Assembly: GCA_029976005.1 (NCBI GenBank) | Contig: JARKOQ010000017.1 | Coordinates: 1-50,674 of the forward strand | Source: Aggregatilineales bacterium | GTDB taxonomy: Bacteria > Chloroflexota > Anaerolineae > Aggregatilineales > Ch27 | Length of the DNA: 50,674 nt | Reading direction: 5' to 3' | Shown: piece by piece, positions 33,723 to 42,141 of the stretch | Numbering within the stretch: the first letter of the stretch is position 1 | Layout of the letters: the number at the start of each line of letters is the position of its first letter | Translations under genes and position numbers: made by a program | Notes under the pieces: model-generated | What the model was told of the DNA's origin: nothing | Databases searched by the model: none | What the model saw: the letters and a program-made list of their open reading frames with translations, nothing else

Positions 33723-33757
33723 GGGCGCGCTCAGACCTGGGCGCGCCCTTCTTTTTT
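33723..33757 (+). terminator. Intrinsic terminator after repeat protein 3
   Basis: GGGCGCGC (33723-33730) pairs with GCGCGCCC (33741-33748), then TTCTTTTTT. Closely similar to the terminator at 30720-30755. Confidence 0.85.
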
Positions 33758-33798
33758 CATCGGGCTGCGCCGGGGAAGATGGCCGTTCGACTCCCCGC

Positions 33799-33886
33799 GT
33801 CGGAATCGCAATGCCGACGCGACAAATCGCGTCCGTCGCCCGCCCCGCCTTTCAATTCAAAATTCAGCATTCAACATTCAAAATTG
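33799..33886. repeat. Two dispersed repeats before the glycosyltransferase
   Basis: 33799-33826 is the CGTCGGAATCGCAATGCCGACG repeat also at 1938-1966. 33851-33886 is an AT-rich unit (TTCAATTCAAAATTCAGC...) also at 35051-35089, 35133-35158 and 40371-40403. Confidence 0.8.
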
Positions 33887-33889
33887 CTC

Positions 33890-33895
33890 TATAAT
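33890..33895 (+). promoter_or_regulatory. Candidate -10 box for the glycosyltransferase
   Basis: A perfect TATAAT lies at the end of the AT-rich repeat, 33 bp before the ATG at 33929. No clear -35 is visible; the repeat may supply the upstream element. Confidence 0.45.
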
Positions 33896-33928
33896 CTCCC
33901 CATCGTCCGCCCACATCCGGCAGGCCCC

Positions 33929-35068
33929 ATGTCCCATGCCCCGCACATCTGCATCGTGACCACCGTCCACGACCCGCTGGATACGCGCGTCTTCTACCGC
34001 GAGGCGCGGACGCTGGCCGCCGCCGGCTACCGCGTCACGCTGCTGGCCCAGGGCGCGCGCGACGAGACGATCGACGGGGTGCGCTTCCGGCCGCTGCCGC
34101 CGCGCCGGTTTTCGCTTCCGGCGCGGGCGCGCGGGCTGTGGATCGCCTGGCGCGCCGCCCGGCGCGAGGCCGCCGATGCCTACCACCTCCACGACCCGGA
34201 ACTGACGCTCATCGGGCTGCTGCTTAAGCTGGAGGGGCGGCGCGTGGTGCTGGACGTGCACGAGCACACCCCCTTTCACATCCTGGAAAAGCCCTACATC
34301 CCACGCCCCCTGCGCCGCCCGCTGGCGGCGATCTACGACGGCTGGGAGCGTCTGGCCGCCCGCCTGGCCGACCGGGTGATCACAGTCGGGGAGGTCATCG
34401 CGGCCCGCTTCGGCGGCCGGGCGGTCATCGTGCGCAACCTGCCCGACCTGGAACGCTTCGAGGCCTGCCCCGCGAATCCGGCCACCCCCGGCCCGGACGG
34501 GAGCCTGACCGCGATCTACACCGGCGTGGTGGAGCGCCAGCGCGGCCTGCTGGGGGCGGCGCGGGCGGTCGCCAGCCTGCCGCCGGAACTCAACCTGCGC
34601 CTGCGTATCGTCGGGCCGTGCCCGTTCCCGGCCTTCGCGGCGGAGCTGATCGCCGCCGGGCAGGGCCGCGTCCGCGTGGAGCCGCCCGTCCCGTACCCCG
34701 CCATCCCCGCGCTGCTGGCCGAGGCCCACATCGGGCTGGAGGTGGCCCTGCCGACCCGGCTCAATGCCCTGCTGTGGCCGCGCAAGGTCTTTGAGTACAT
34801 GGCGGCCGGGCTGCCGGTGATCCGGGCTGACTATCCGGCCTGGGACGCCTTCGCCGCCGAGGGCTGCCTGGCGGTCGACCCGGCCGACGAGGGCGCGATC
34901 CGGGCCGCGCTGCTGACCCTGGCCCGCGATCCCGATTTGCGGGCGCGGCTGGGCAGCCAGGGGCGGGTACTGGTACAAAACCGCTTTCGCTGGGACAATG
35001 AAGCCCGGACTCTGGTGGAGTTATATGCAGGGCTGATCGGCGCGCCCAAAGGCAATGTTGAATTTTGA
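33929..35068 (+). CDS. Glycosyltransferase family 4-like protein
   Basis: A 379-residue GT-B enzyme. N-terminal half: VTTVHDPLDTRVFYREARTL and DAYHLHDPEL...VLDVHEHTP. C-terminal half: AIYTGVVERQRGLL, LRIVGPCPF, and the donor-binding EVALPTRLNALLWPRKVFEYMAAGLPV. Probably acts in surface polysaccharide synthesis with the adjacent GT2. The last few residues (PKGNVEF) are encoded by an AT-rich dispersed repeat, so the native C-terminus has been changed. The start at ATG 33929 has only a weak AGG upstream. Confidence 0.88.
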   Translation: MSHAPHICIVTTVHDPLDTRVFYREARTLAAAGYRVTLLAQGARDETIDGVRFRPLPPRRFSLPARARGLWIAWRAARREAADAYHLHDPELTLIGLLLKLEGRRVVLDVHEHTPFHILEKPYIPRPLRRPLAAIYDGWERLAARLADRVITVGEVIAARFGGRAVIVRNLPDLERFEACPANPATPGPDGSLTAIYTGVVERQRGLLGAARAVASLPPELNLRLRIVGPCPFPAFAAELIAAGQGRVRVEPPVPYPAIPALLAEAHIGLEVALPTRLNALLWPRKVFEYMAAGLPVIRADYPAWDAFAAEGCLAVDPADEGAIRAALLTLARDPDLRARLGSQGRVLVQNRFRWDNEARTLVELYAGLIGAPKGNVEF

Positions 35069-35158
35069 ATTCTTAATGTTGAATTGAAAGCGCTGTGTTG
35101 CTCAGGATCGCCCAGGGCGGCCTATGGACACCAATTCAAAATTCAAAATTCAAAATTG
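35051..35158. repeat. AT-rich repeat pair between the two glycosyltransferases
   Basis: Copies of the TTCAAAATTCAAAATTC family lie at 35051-35089 and 35133-35158 in opposite orientations. They contain the stop of the first gene and abut the probable start of the second. Confidence 0.75.
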
Positions 35159-36136
35159 CCTCCATTGCCTTTGGTGTCGGTGATCATGCCCGTGCGCAAC
35201 GAGGCGGGGTTCATCGCGCGCAGCCTGGGCGCGGTCCTGGCCCAGGATTACCCCGCCGGCCGGCTGGAGATCATCGTCGTGGATGACGGTTCGACCGACG
35301 GCACGCGAGAAGTCATCGCGGCCCTGCCGGGGGCGGAGCGGGTGCGCGTCCTGCGCCTGGAAGGCGGGTTGATCGCGGCCACGCTCAACGCGGGTATCCG
35401 GGCGGCACAGGGTGAGTTCATTGTGCGCGTGGACGGGCACACGATCATCGCGCCGGACTACGTGCGGCGCTGCGTGGCCCACCTGCAAACCACCGGCGCG
35501 GATAACGTCGGCGGGCTGCTGCGCCCGGTCGGCCTGACCCCGGAAGGGGAGGCAATCGCGGCGGCGATGTCGTTCCCGTTCGGGCTGCCCGCCCGCTTCC
35601 ACTACGACGAGCACCCGCAGGATGTGGACACGGTCTACCTGGGGGCCTGGCCACGGGCCGTCTTCGAGCGGGTCGGGCTGTTCAACGAGGCCCTGGCAAT
35701 CAACGAGGACTACGAGCTGAACTACCGCATCCGGCGCGCCGGGGGGCGGATCTTCCTGGCCCCGGACGTGCGCTCGGAATACTACGGGCGCCAGACGGTG
35801 GCCCATCTGGCCCGGCAGCAGTTCAACTACGGCCAGTGGAAAGCGCGTATGATCCGGCTCCACCCGCGCTCGATCCGCCCGCGCCACCTGGCCGCGCCGC
35901 TGCTGGTCCTGGGAGTGGCCGGGCTGGGAGTGGGGAGCCTGTTCGGCGCGTGGCCGCGCGCCGCCCTGGCCGCCCTGATCGGACTCTACGCCGCCGCGAC
36001 CCTGGCGGCCAGCGTCTGGGTCGCCGCCCGGCGCGGCTGGCGGCTGCTGGCCTGGCTGCCGGTCGTGTTCGCCACCCTGCACCTGGCCTGGGGATCGGGC
36101 TTCTGGCGCGGGTTGGTGATTCCGCCGGGGAGATAA
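35156..36136 (+). CDS. Glycosyltransferase family 2 with C-terminal membrane helices
   Basis: About 326 residues. GT-A features: VSVIMPVRNEAGFIARSL, IIVVDDGSTDGTREV, the DxD-like VRVDGHT, and the catalytic-base segment INEDYELNYRIRRAGG. Two or three C-terminal helices (LLVLGVAGLGVG, ALAALIGLYAAATLAASVWVA). There is no ATG before the first beta-strand: candidate starts are TTG 35156, TTG 35165, TTG 35171 and GTG 35174, all at the edge of an AT-rich repeat; an open frame extends to TTG 35084. The start is therefore uncertain. Confidence 0.82.
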   Translation: MPPLPLVSVIMPVRNEAGFIARSLGAVLAQDYPAGRLEIIVVDDGSTDGTREVIAALPGAERVRVLRLEGGLIAATLNAGIRAAQGEFIVRVDGHTIIAPDYVRRCVAHLQTTGADNVGGLLRPVGLTPEGEAIAAAMSFPFGLPARFHYDEHPQDVDTVYLGAWPRAVFERVGLFNEALAINEDYELNYRIRRAGGRIFLAPDVRSEYYGRQTVAHLARQQFNYGQWKARMIRLHPRSIRPRHLAAPLLVLGVAGLGVGSLFGAWPRAALAALIGLYAAATLAASVWVAARRGWRLLAWLPVVFATLHLAWGSGFWRGLVIPPGR

Positions 36137-36380
36137 AAGCCGGGAGGCCAGAGAAAAGCGGCGAAGCGTCTTTGTAGGGACGGGTCACTGACCCGTCCGC
36201 CCGGCGTCCAATGGCCGAGGCGTAAAGCCGCGCGGCCTTTCTGCAGGGACGGTTCGCGAACCGCCCGGCCTGTCACGCCCCCGGTGGCGGAGCATCAGGC
36301 GTCGGCTTGGAATCAACGGCGGTGCTTACCCCCGCGCCCACGCCACGCGGCGATCCGACCGATACTGTTCGAGGCACGCG
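36137..36380. repeat. Repeat island upstream of the C39-like gene
   Basis: Purine-rich unit at 36131-36168, GTAGGGACGGGTCACTGACCC palindrome at 36174-36198, and a GCAGGGACGGTTCGCGAACCG palindrome at 36243-36266. No gene is seen. Confidence 0.78.
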
Positions 36381-37589
36381 ATGCGGACTCATGCCACTCA
36401 TCCCCCATCTTTGCTGCGCTGGACCGCGTTCCTGGCCCCGGCCGTCCTGCTGACCCTGGCCCTCGCCATCCCCCTCGCCGCCGCGCAGGAGCCGCCTGCC
36501 ACGCTCGACCCACGCCCGACCCTGCCACCCACCTGGACGCTGACTCCCACCCGGCTCCCCAGCGAGACGCCGCTGCCCGCGCCGACCGCCACGCCGACCC
36601 TCCAGCCCACGCCCACCGCCAGCCCGTACCCGACCCCGCTCCCGGCTCCGCCCGCCGTCCGGCTGGAAGGGATGCGCCTGATCTGGCAGGACTACAACGG
36701 CTGCGCCGCCGCCGCGCTGAGCATGCTGCTGATCTACCACGGCTGGGACGGCACCCGCGACGGCGTGGCGCGCGGCATCACGCCCAACCGCGACGACGTC
36801 AGCGTGCGCGGGATCGAGATGGTGGCCTTCGTGGAAGGGGAGGGCCTGCGCGCCGCCGTGCGCACCGGCGGGACGCTGGCCGTGATCAAGGAACTGGTCG
36901 CGGCGGGCTACCCGGTGCTGGTGGAGAACGCCTACAACCCCGGCGGAGACGATTGGATGGGCCACAACCGGGTGATTATGGGCTACGACGACGCGGCCGG
37001 GGCGGTGTACACCTTCGATTCCGTGCTGGGCAATGGCGACGGGACCGGCCGCCCGATCCCCTACGCCGAGTTCGACGCGCTGTGGAAGCCCTTCAACCGC
37101 ACCTACCTGGTGGTCTACCCCGCCGAGGCCGAGCCGCTGATCCAGGTCATCCTGGGGCCGCACTGGAACGCCACGGAGAACGCCCGCCTGGCCCTGGACG
37201 AGGCCCAGGCCGAGATCGGCCGCGACCCGGCCGACGCCTTCGCCCTGTTCAATCTGGGCACGGCCCTGCTGACCCTGGGCCGCGCCGAGGAGGCCATCAC
37301 GGCTTTCGAGCGCGCCCTGGCGACCGGGCTGCCCTGGCGCTACCTGTGGTACCAGTTCGGGCCGTTCGAGGCGTACCTGCTGGCCGGGCAGTACGACCGG
37401 GTGATCGCGCTGGGGGAGGACGTGCTGGCGACGACTCGCAACGCCGAGGAAATCTACTTCTTTCTGGGCCAGGCCTACGCCGCGCTGGGAGACTCGGCGC
37501 GCGCGGCGGCCAATTACCAGGCCGCCCTGACCCGCAACCCGCACTACATCGAGGCCGATCTGGCCCTGGGGAGACTGCCGGCGGGGTAA
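36381..37589 (+). CDS. Secreted C39-like peptidase domain with TPR repeats
   Basis: A 402-residue protein. A signal peptide (about 1-36, ending AAAQ) and a Pro/Thr-rich linker (about 40-92) lead to a papain-like C39 domain: Cys108 in YNGCAAAALSML, His195 in GHNRVIMGYD, Asp213 in YTFDSV. Residues about 260-395 form TPRs (ALFNLGTALLTLGRAEEAI, FFLGQAYAALGDSARAAANY). The fusion suggests recognition of a helical or peptide partner outside the cell, followed by cleavage. Monocistronic. Confidence 0.87.
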   Translation: MRTHATHPPSLLRWTAFLAPAVLLTLALAIPLAAAQEPPATLDPRPTLPPTWTLTPTRLPSETPLPAPTATPTLQPTPTASPYPTPLPAPPAVRLEGMRLIWQDYNGCAAAALSMLLIYHGWDGTRDGVARGITPNRDDVSVRGIEMVAFVEGEGLRAAVRTGGTLAVIKELVAAGYPVLVENAYNPGGDDWMGHNRVIMGYDDAAGAVYTFDSVLGNGDGTGRPIPYAEFDALWKPFNRTYLVVYPAEAEPLIQVILGPHWNATENARLALDEAQAEIGRDPADAFALFNLGTALLTLGRAEEAITAFERALATGLPWRYLWYQFGPFEAYLLAGQYDRVIALGEDVLATTRNAEEIYFFLGQAYAALGDSARAAANYQAALTRNPHYIEADLALGRLPAG

Positions 37590-37793
37590 GAAAATAGGGC
37601 ACGGATTTCACGGATGATACACGGATTTTCACAGGATAAATCGTTTTGTTTTATCCGTGCTCATCCGTGAAGTATCCGTGTGATCCGTGCCCCATTGCTT
37701 TTCCCCTCCCCGAATGGCGCACATTGGGTACACTGGTAGACATCGTCCAAGCCTTTCACCTACCCACACCACCGTCCAACGGAACCTGAGACC
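37590..37793. repeat. CACGGAT-family repeat block
   Basis: Bases 37600-37690 hold alternating forward and reverse units (CACGGATTTCACGGAT, then ATCCGTGCTCATCCGTG), forming an imperfect inverted repeat around AAATCGTTTTG. No gene is seen. Confidence 0.75.
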
Positions 37794-38981
37794 ATGAGCT
37801 CATCCCAGATCGCCGCGGCGAAGCGCCTCGCCTCTGCCTTTTACCTGATCTACTTCGCCGCGATGGGGGCCTGCTGGCCCTACTTCACCCTGTACTATCA
37901 GAGCGTGGGCATGACCACCGCCCAGATCGGCACGCTGGCCGCCCTGCCGACCGTGATGACGCTCTTCTCCGGCCCGGCCTGGAGCCTGCTGGCCGACCGG
38001 CTGAACCTGCGCCGCCACCTGCTGCCCCTGATCCTGGCCGGCACGATCCTGCCCGCCCTGCTGCTGACCCAGGCCCGGTCGTTCGAGGCGCTGGCCGGGC
38101 TGATCCTGGCCTGGATGTTCATGATCGCCCCGGTCGGCGCGCTGGCCGACAGCAGCATTCTGGACATCCTGGGGGACGCGCGCGAAAGCTACGGCCCGGT
38201 GCGGATGTGGGGCGCGGTCGGCTTTGGGCTGTCATCCTGGATTTCGGGCGTGCTGGCCGAACGGATGGGGCTGGAAGTGGGCTTCGTGCTGTTCGCCGTC
38301 CTGATGGGCGGGGCGGTCCTGGTCGCCCGGCGGCTGCCCATCCCGACCCTGCTGCCGGTCGAGCCGTTCTTCGTCAGCCTGCGCAAGCTGATCACCAACC
38401 AGAGCTGGCTGGTCTTCCTGGGGGCGATCTTCCTGGCCGGGACGGCCTACGCCATGAGCGACGCCTTCCTGTCGATCCACCTCACGGCGCGCGGGGCCGG
38501 CGAGAGCCTGATCGGCCTGATGTCCGCCGTCGCCGCGCTGAGCGAGCTGCCGGTCTTTCTGTTTTCGCCCTGGCTGATCCGGCGTTTTTCCGCGCGGGGG
38601 CTGCTGCTGATCTCGTTCGTGGTCTACGGGGTGCGCGCCTTCGGCTATTCGATCCTGCCTTCGCCGGATTGGGTGCTGGCCGTGAACCTGCTGCACGGGC
38701 TGTCGTTCTCGGCCATGTGGACGGCGGGGGTGATCTACGTCAGCCGGATCGCGCCGCCCAGCCTGGGAGCCAGCGCCCAGGCGGCCTTTGGCGCGGTGTT
38801 CATGGGCCTGGGCCGGGCGGCCGGAGCGCTGCTCGGCGCGCAGGTTTACGAGGCGCTGGGCGGCGAGAGTCTGTTCCGCCTCTCGGCGGCCGGGTCGATC
38901 CTCGGCGCGATCCTCTTCGCTCTGACGATCTGGCGCTCGCGCCAGGCCGCGCCCGCCGGGGGTGTTCCCGCGACGGAGTAG
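37794..38981 (+). CDS. MFS transporter (MFS_1-like / LacY-type)
   Basis: A 395-residue, 12-helix transporter matching MFS_1-like (PF12832) proteins: start SAFYLIYFAAMGACWPYFTL, MTTAQIGTLAALP and an LLADRLNLRR loop. The central loop lies after ILVARRLPIP. Substrate unknown; relatives move nucleosides or sugars. A GGAACC-type RBS is weak. Flanked on both sides by CACGGAT repeats. Confidence 0.87.
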   Translation: MSSSQIAAAKRLASAFYLIYFAAMGACWPYFTLYYQSVGMTTAQIGTLAALPTVMTLFSGPAWSLLADRLNLRRHLLPLILAGTILPALLLTQARSFEALAGLILAWMFMIAPVGALADSSILDILGDARESYGPVRMWGAVGFGLSSWISGVLAERMGLEVGFVLFAVLMGGAVLVARRLPIPTLLPVEPFFVSLRKLITNQSWLVFLGAIFLAGTAYAMSDAFLSIHLTARGAGESLIGLMSAVAALSELPVFLFSPWLIRRFSARGLLLISFVVYGVRAFGYSILPSPDWVLAVNLLHGLSFSAMWTAGVIYVSRIAPPSLGASAQAAFGAVFMGLGRAAGALLGAQVYEALGGESLFRLSAAGSILGAILFALTIWRSRQAAPAGGVPATE

Positions 38982-39163
38982 AATCAATAGGGCACGGATA
39001 ACACGGATTCAGCACGGATTTTCACAGGATAAAGCAGGAAGAAATTGGCCCGTGAAAATCCGTGGCTTGTTGTTGCGCCACAGGTGTCCAATCACATCAA
39101 TCAGGTAGACGCAAGGTGCATAATATTATATTTTATAAGAAAGGAGCGTGAGAGGAGAAAATC
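38982..39163. repeat. CACGGAT repeat and upstream region of the HNH gene
   Basis: Bases 38992-39065 hold GGGCACGGATAACACGGAT and TTTTCACAGGATAAA units. 39120-39150 is AT-rich (ATAATATTATATTTTATAAG) and probably holds the HNH gene promoter. Confidence 0.7.
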
Positions 39164-40225
39164 ATGTCTCTGGATGGCGTGAGCTTTGACGAGACCGATC
39201 TATTGCTTTTTCGGGTTGACGATCTTCGCCTGAAAGCCGATGCGCTTCGATACTCCATCCTCCCCAAACTGCATTACCTGCTTCATCACACCTTCAAACA
39301 GGTTGCCGAGATATATGGCGTCGATCCCCTTGAAGATTCGCATATTGCCGAGTCACCCAACTTTCGCACCCAGCGAGAAAACGAGTTGGCGCACAGCTAT
39401 CAGGCAGCGACGATGGGACTCACCGGAAAACGCGCCAAAGACAAATGGCATGGCTTCCGGCGCAAAGATGGTCAGCCGGTCCAGATTCTCCCGTTTGTGT
39501 ATGACTACGGACTATCGGAACTGGGGCTGGGATTGCGCCTTCAGAATTACTGGCTCAAGGGTCTCTCCGACGACTCTTTCGTGAAGCTGCTGGACTTTCA
39601 CCTTGAATTCGAGGCGCAGATCAACACGCTCTGCTTCCGATCGGCCATTTTGCCGCTTTTCGTCGACTCGGAAGAATGCGGCTCGTTTGCGACCCTGGCG
39701 CAGCAATACCAGTGGCGGAAAGAGCACCGGGCGTTCGACAATGATTTTTCTTCCTGTTCTGTTTCCCTGCCGACTACACGCGATACCCTTGAAAGCCTCG
39801 CGACCTCGTTCTGCATCTTCTATCCGGTCTACGATTCTTATATTCGAATCGCCAAGGGGGAGCCTGTGCGGTTGGAGAGGCTGGTCCAAAAGCTCACGGC
39901 CTGGAGTAGAACCGTATCTCCCATGGCTTTTCCCATCCCCCAAACGACCGCCGACGAGGAACTACTGGCCCTGGCCCGGATTAGGGCCGAGCAGCGCGTC
40001 AGTGTGATAGGGGCATTGAGGTGGCGCGTTTTTCAGCGCGATGGCTGGAAGTGCGTCGCCTGTGGCCGGCGTCCGACGCCAGACAATGACGTCATCCTGC
40101 ACGTCGATCACATCCAGCCACGTTCCAGGGGTGGCAGGGATGATCTGGATAACCTGCAAACCCTATGCATCGATTGTAATCTTGGCAAAGGCAACCGGGA
40201 TAACACCGATCTCCGAACCCTGTAG
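39164..40225 (+). CDS. HNH endonuclease with a long unknown N-terminal domain
   Basis: A 353-residue protein. The HNH nuclease is C-terminal (about 285-345): VFQRDGWKCVACGRRP, then HVDHIQPRSRGGRDDLDNLQTLC and CIDCNLGKGNRD; two CxxC pairs for zinc and the HxxH/N/H active site are present. The roughly 270-residue N-terminal part is helical (YSILPKLHYLLHHTFKQVAEIYG) with an unusual conserved-looking block KWHGFRRKDGQPVQILPF, and matches no family I know. GC is lower than in neighbours. CACGGAT repeats lie on both sides. The ATG follows GAGGAG. Confidence 0.8.
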   Translation: MSLDGVSFDETDLLLFRVDDLRLKADALRYSILPKLHYLLHHTFKQVAEIYGVDPLEDSHIAESPNFRTQRENELAHSYQAATMGLTGKRAKDKWHGFRRKDGQPVQILPFVYDYGLSELGLGLRLQNYWLKGLSDDSFVKLLDFHLEFEAQINTLCFRSAILPLFVDSEECGSFATLAQQYQWRKEHRAFDNDFSSCSVSLPTTRDTLESLATSFCIFYPVYDSYIRIAKGEPVRLERLVQKLTAWSRTVSPMAFPIPQTTADEELLALARIRAEQRVSVIGALRWRVFQRDGWKCVACGRRPTPDNDVILHVDHIQPRSRGGRDDLDNLQTLCIDCNLGKGNRDNTDLRTL

Positions 40226-40410
40226 CAGGTTGCTATGCTCAGGTGAACGGAATCACGTTGGGGCACGGAAGCCATGGAGTCGTCAGTACCGTTTTTCACA
40301 GGATATGCTTTTATCCGTGCCTATCCGTGTACCATCCGTGTTATCCGTGCCCCGTTTTGCCTTCGTCTTTAATTCAAAATTCAGCATTCAAAATTCAACA
40401 TTGCCTTGCT
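40226..40410. repeat. CACGGAT and AT-rich repeats
   Basis: 40250-40355 holds the CACGGAT/ATCCGTG family (partner of 38992-39065). 40371-40403 is an AATTCAAAATTCAGCATTC copy. No gene is seen. Confidence 0.75.
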
Positions 40411-41763
40411 TCACCAGGCTTTCAGGTTGGGGATGATGAAGCGCCACAGCGCGTAGGCGCTCAGCACGGCCAGCCCGCCCATGATCAGCGCCGGAGTCCA
40501 GCGCAACCAGGCCGCGCGCACGCGCCCGGCCAGCAGGCGCGTCCAGCCGACCCATCCGGCCGCGGTCGCGGTGGCGAAGGCGGTCATGGCCGGGTAGAGA
40601 TAGCGGCCCTGGAACTGCACGAACGAGGTGTTGTAGTACAGGAAGGCGGCGATCCCCAGCCCGAACAGCGCCGTCAGCAGCAGCGCCATGTCGCGTTTGG
40701 GCAGGCTGAACTCCTCCGGCCGGGCGCGCAGCAGCAGCGGGACCAGTCCCGCGTAGCTGACCAGGGTGAAGGCCAGCAGGATCAGGTACACCCAGTCTGG
40801 CATCGGCACGCCCATCCACCCGAACTGGCCCCAGAAGCTGTTGAAGGTGGTCCGCACGCCCAGGCCCAGCCAGGCCTCGAACCCCTCGCGGGCGATCCAG
40901 GCGGCGGTGCGCGGCTGGCCGACCACCACGGCATCGTGGCGGGCCAGACCCAGGTAGTCCGACAGGCCGTAGGTCAGCTCGTTGCGCGCCCACCATAGCC
41001 CGCCCAGGATCAGCGCCGGCAGGGCGAAGCTGACCGCGTAGCGCAGCAGGTCGCCCCAGTAGCGATCCTCCTCGCGCAGCCAGCGCAGCAGGATGACCAG
41101 CGCCAGCAAGGGCAACAGCAGATAGGCCGAGGCTTTGGTGACGAACCCCAGGCCGGTCACGACGCCCAGGATCAACTCGTTCGGCTGCCAGTTGCGATCG
41201 ACCTTGGGCGTCAGGTACCACATCCCCAGCAGCATCCCGGCGGCCACGATCAGCTCGGACAGGCCGTCGTTGCTGACCCCGGCCAGGATCGCGATGTGCT
41301 GGGGGATGAAGGCCGCGAAGCCCGCCGCCCCCAGGGCCAGCGGGGCCGACCCGCCGGACGCGGCCCGCGCCGCGCCATAGATCGCCAGGATCACCCCCGC
41401 GCCGATCAGGGCCGAGGCCAGGCGCAGGGCGAGCAGGCTGCCCCCGGTCAGGGAATAAATCGGGGCCAGCAGCAGATAGTAGAGCGGCGGCTGGTGATCC
41501 TCGTACTGGACGGTCTCCAGCCGGTCAAGGTACTGCGGGTCGAAGCCGCTGTCCACGAGCTGCTGGCGATAGGCGTCGTCCCAGTCCCCGGCGGTGAGGG
41601 TCGGGCAGCAGCCAGACTCCGCCACCTGGCGGATGTAGTTGTAGTGGGCCGGCTCGTCGGGGATTTGCCAGGCCGGGGTCAGGGCGGCATACAGCCCGGC
41701 CAGCACGAGGTAGGCCACCAGGATGGCGATCAGTCCGGCGCGTTCCAGGCGTAACTCGGTCAC
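40411..41763 (-). CDS. DUF2142-type polytopic membrane protein (GT-C-like)
   Basis: A 450-residue protein with about 11 helices. Typical features of GT-C/DUF2142 enzymes are IPDEPAHYNYI in the first extracytoplasmic loop (acidic pair after PDEP) and YEDHQPPLYYLLLAP, then AFIPQHIAILAGVSNDGLSE. The family is thought to move sugar residues from lipid carriers. GTG 41763 is the likely start, with GGGAGAG 8 nt upstream; an upstream TTG at 41784 is the alternative. Confidence 0.82.
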   Translation of the reverse strand: MTELRLERAGLIAILVAYLVLAGLYAALTPAWQIPDEPAHYNYIRQVAESGCCPTLTAGDWDDAYRQQLVDSGFDPQYLDRLETVQYEDHQPPLYYLLLAPIYSLTGGSLLALRLASALIGAGVILAIYGAARAASGGSAPLALGAAGFAAFIPQHIAILAGVSNDGLSELIVAAGMLLGMWYLTPKVDRNWQPNELILGVVTGLGFVTKASAYLLLPLLALVILLRWLREEDRYWGDLLRYAVSFALPALILGGLWWARNELTYGLSDYLGLARHDAVVVGQPRTAAWIAREGFEAWLGLGVRTTFNSFWGQFGWMGVPMPDWVYLILLAFTLVSYAGLVPLLLRARPEEFSLPKRDMALLLTALFGLGIAAFLYYNTSFVQFQGRYLYPAMTAFATATAAGWVGWTRLLAGRVRAAWLRWTPALIMGGLAVLSAYALWRFIIPNLKAW

Positions 41764-42141
41764 GGGCGCATCTCTCCCAGGCAAACGTGGTTATATCAGC
41801 AGAAACAGATTATGACGCGCCCGGCCGGAGTAGAAAACAAACGGCTCTTGGCTCTTGGCTTTTAGCTGTTGGCTAAATGGTGCATCCGGCAAGTCAGCAT
41901 CGCAAAGAACAGGCATCTGTAGGGGCGGTTCGCGAACCGCCCAGGGCGACCGCCGGTCGCCCCTACCCAAACATACCTTCAGGAATTTGCCGGACGAACC
42001 ACTAAGAGCCGACAGCGCCTTTCGTCCATGCAAGATAGGCCAACTGGCTTAAACCCCGCTTAACGCGGGTGCGCTATAATCTATTGGAGGCAGCCCAACG
42101 CCTGACCTTCAGGACGCACGTGCCCTGAGTGGAGTATTGGA
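41764..42141. repeat. Repeat-filled divergent intergenic region
   Basis: 41843-41874 holds GGCTCTTGGCTTTTAGCTG-type units. 41919-41966 is a composite of two inverted elements (GTAGGGGCGGTTCGCGAACC then CGACCGCCGGTCGCCCCTAC). TATAAT at 42075-42080 is a probable -10 for the rightward gene; CCCGC (42055-42059) and GCGGG (42065-42069) form an inverted repeat just upstream of it. Confidence 0.7.

Noticed and set aside
35084..35155. N-terminal extension of the GT2 from TTG 35084
   Set aside because: The added residues come from a dispersed repeat, and the GT2 fold starts at VSVIMPV; no RBS precedes the TTG.
36273..37544. A 423-codon minus-strand ORF
   Set aside because: Antisense to the C39/TPR gene; composition (Gly/Gln/Val/Arg) matches a shadow frame and no family is recognisable.
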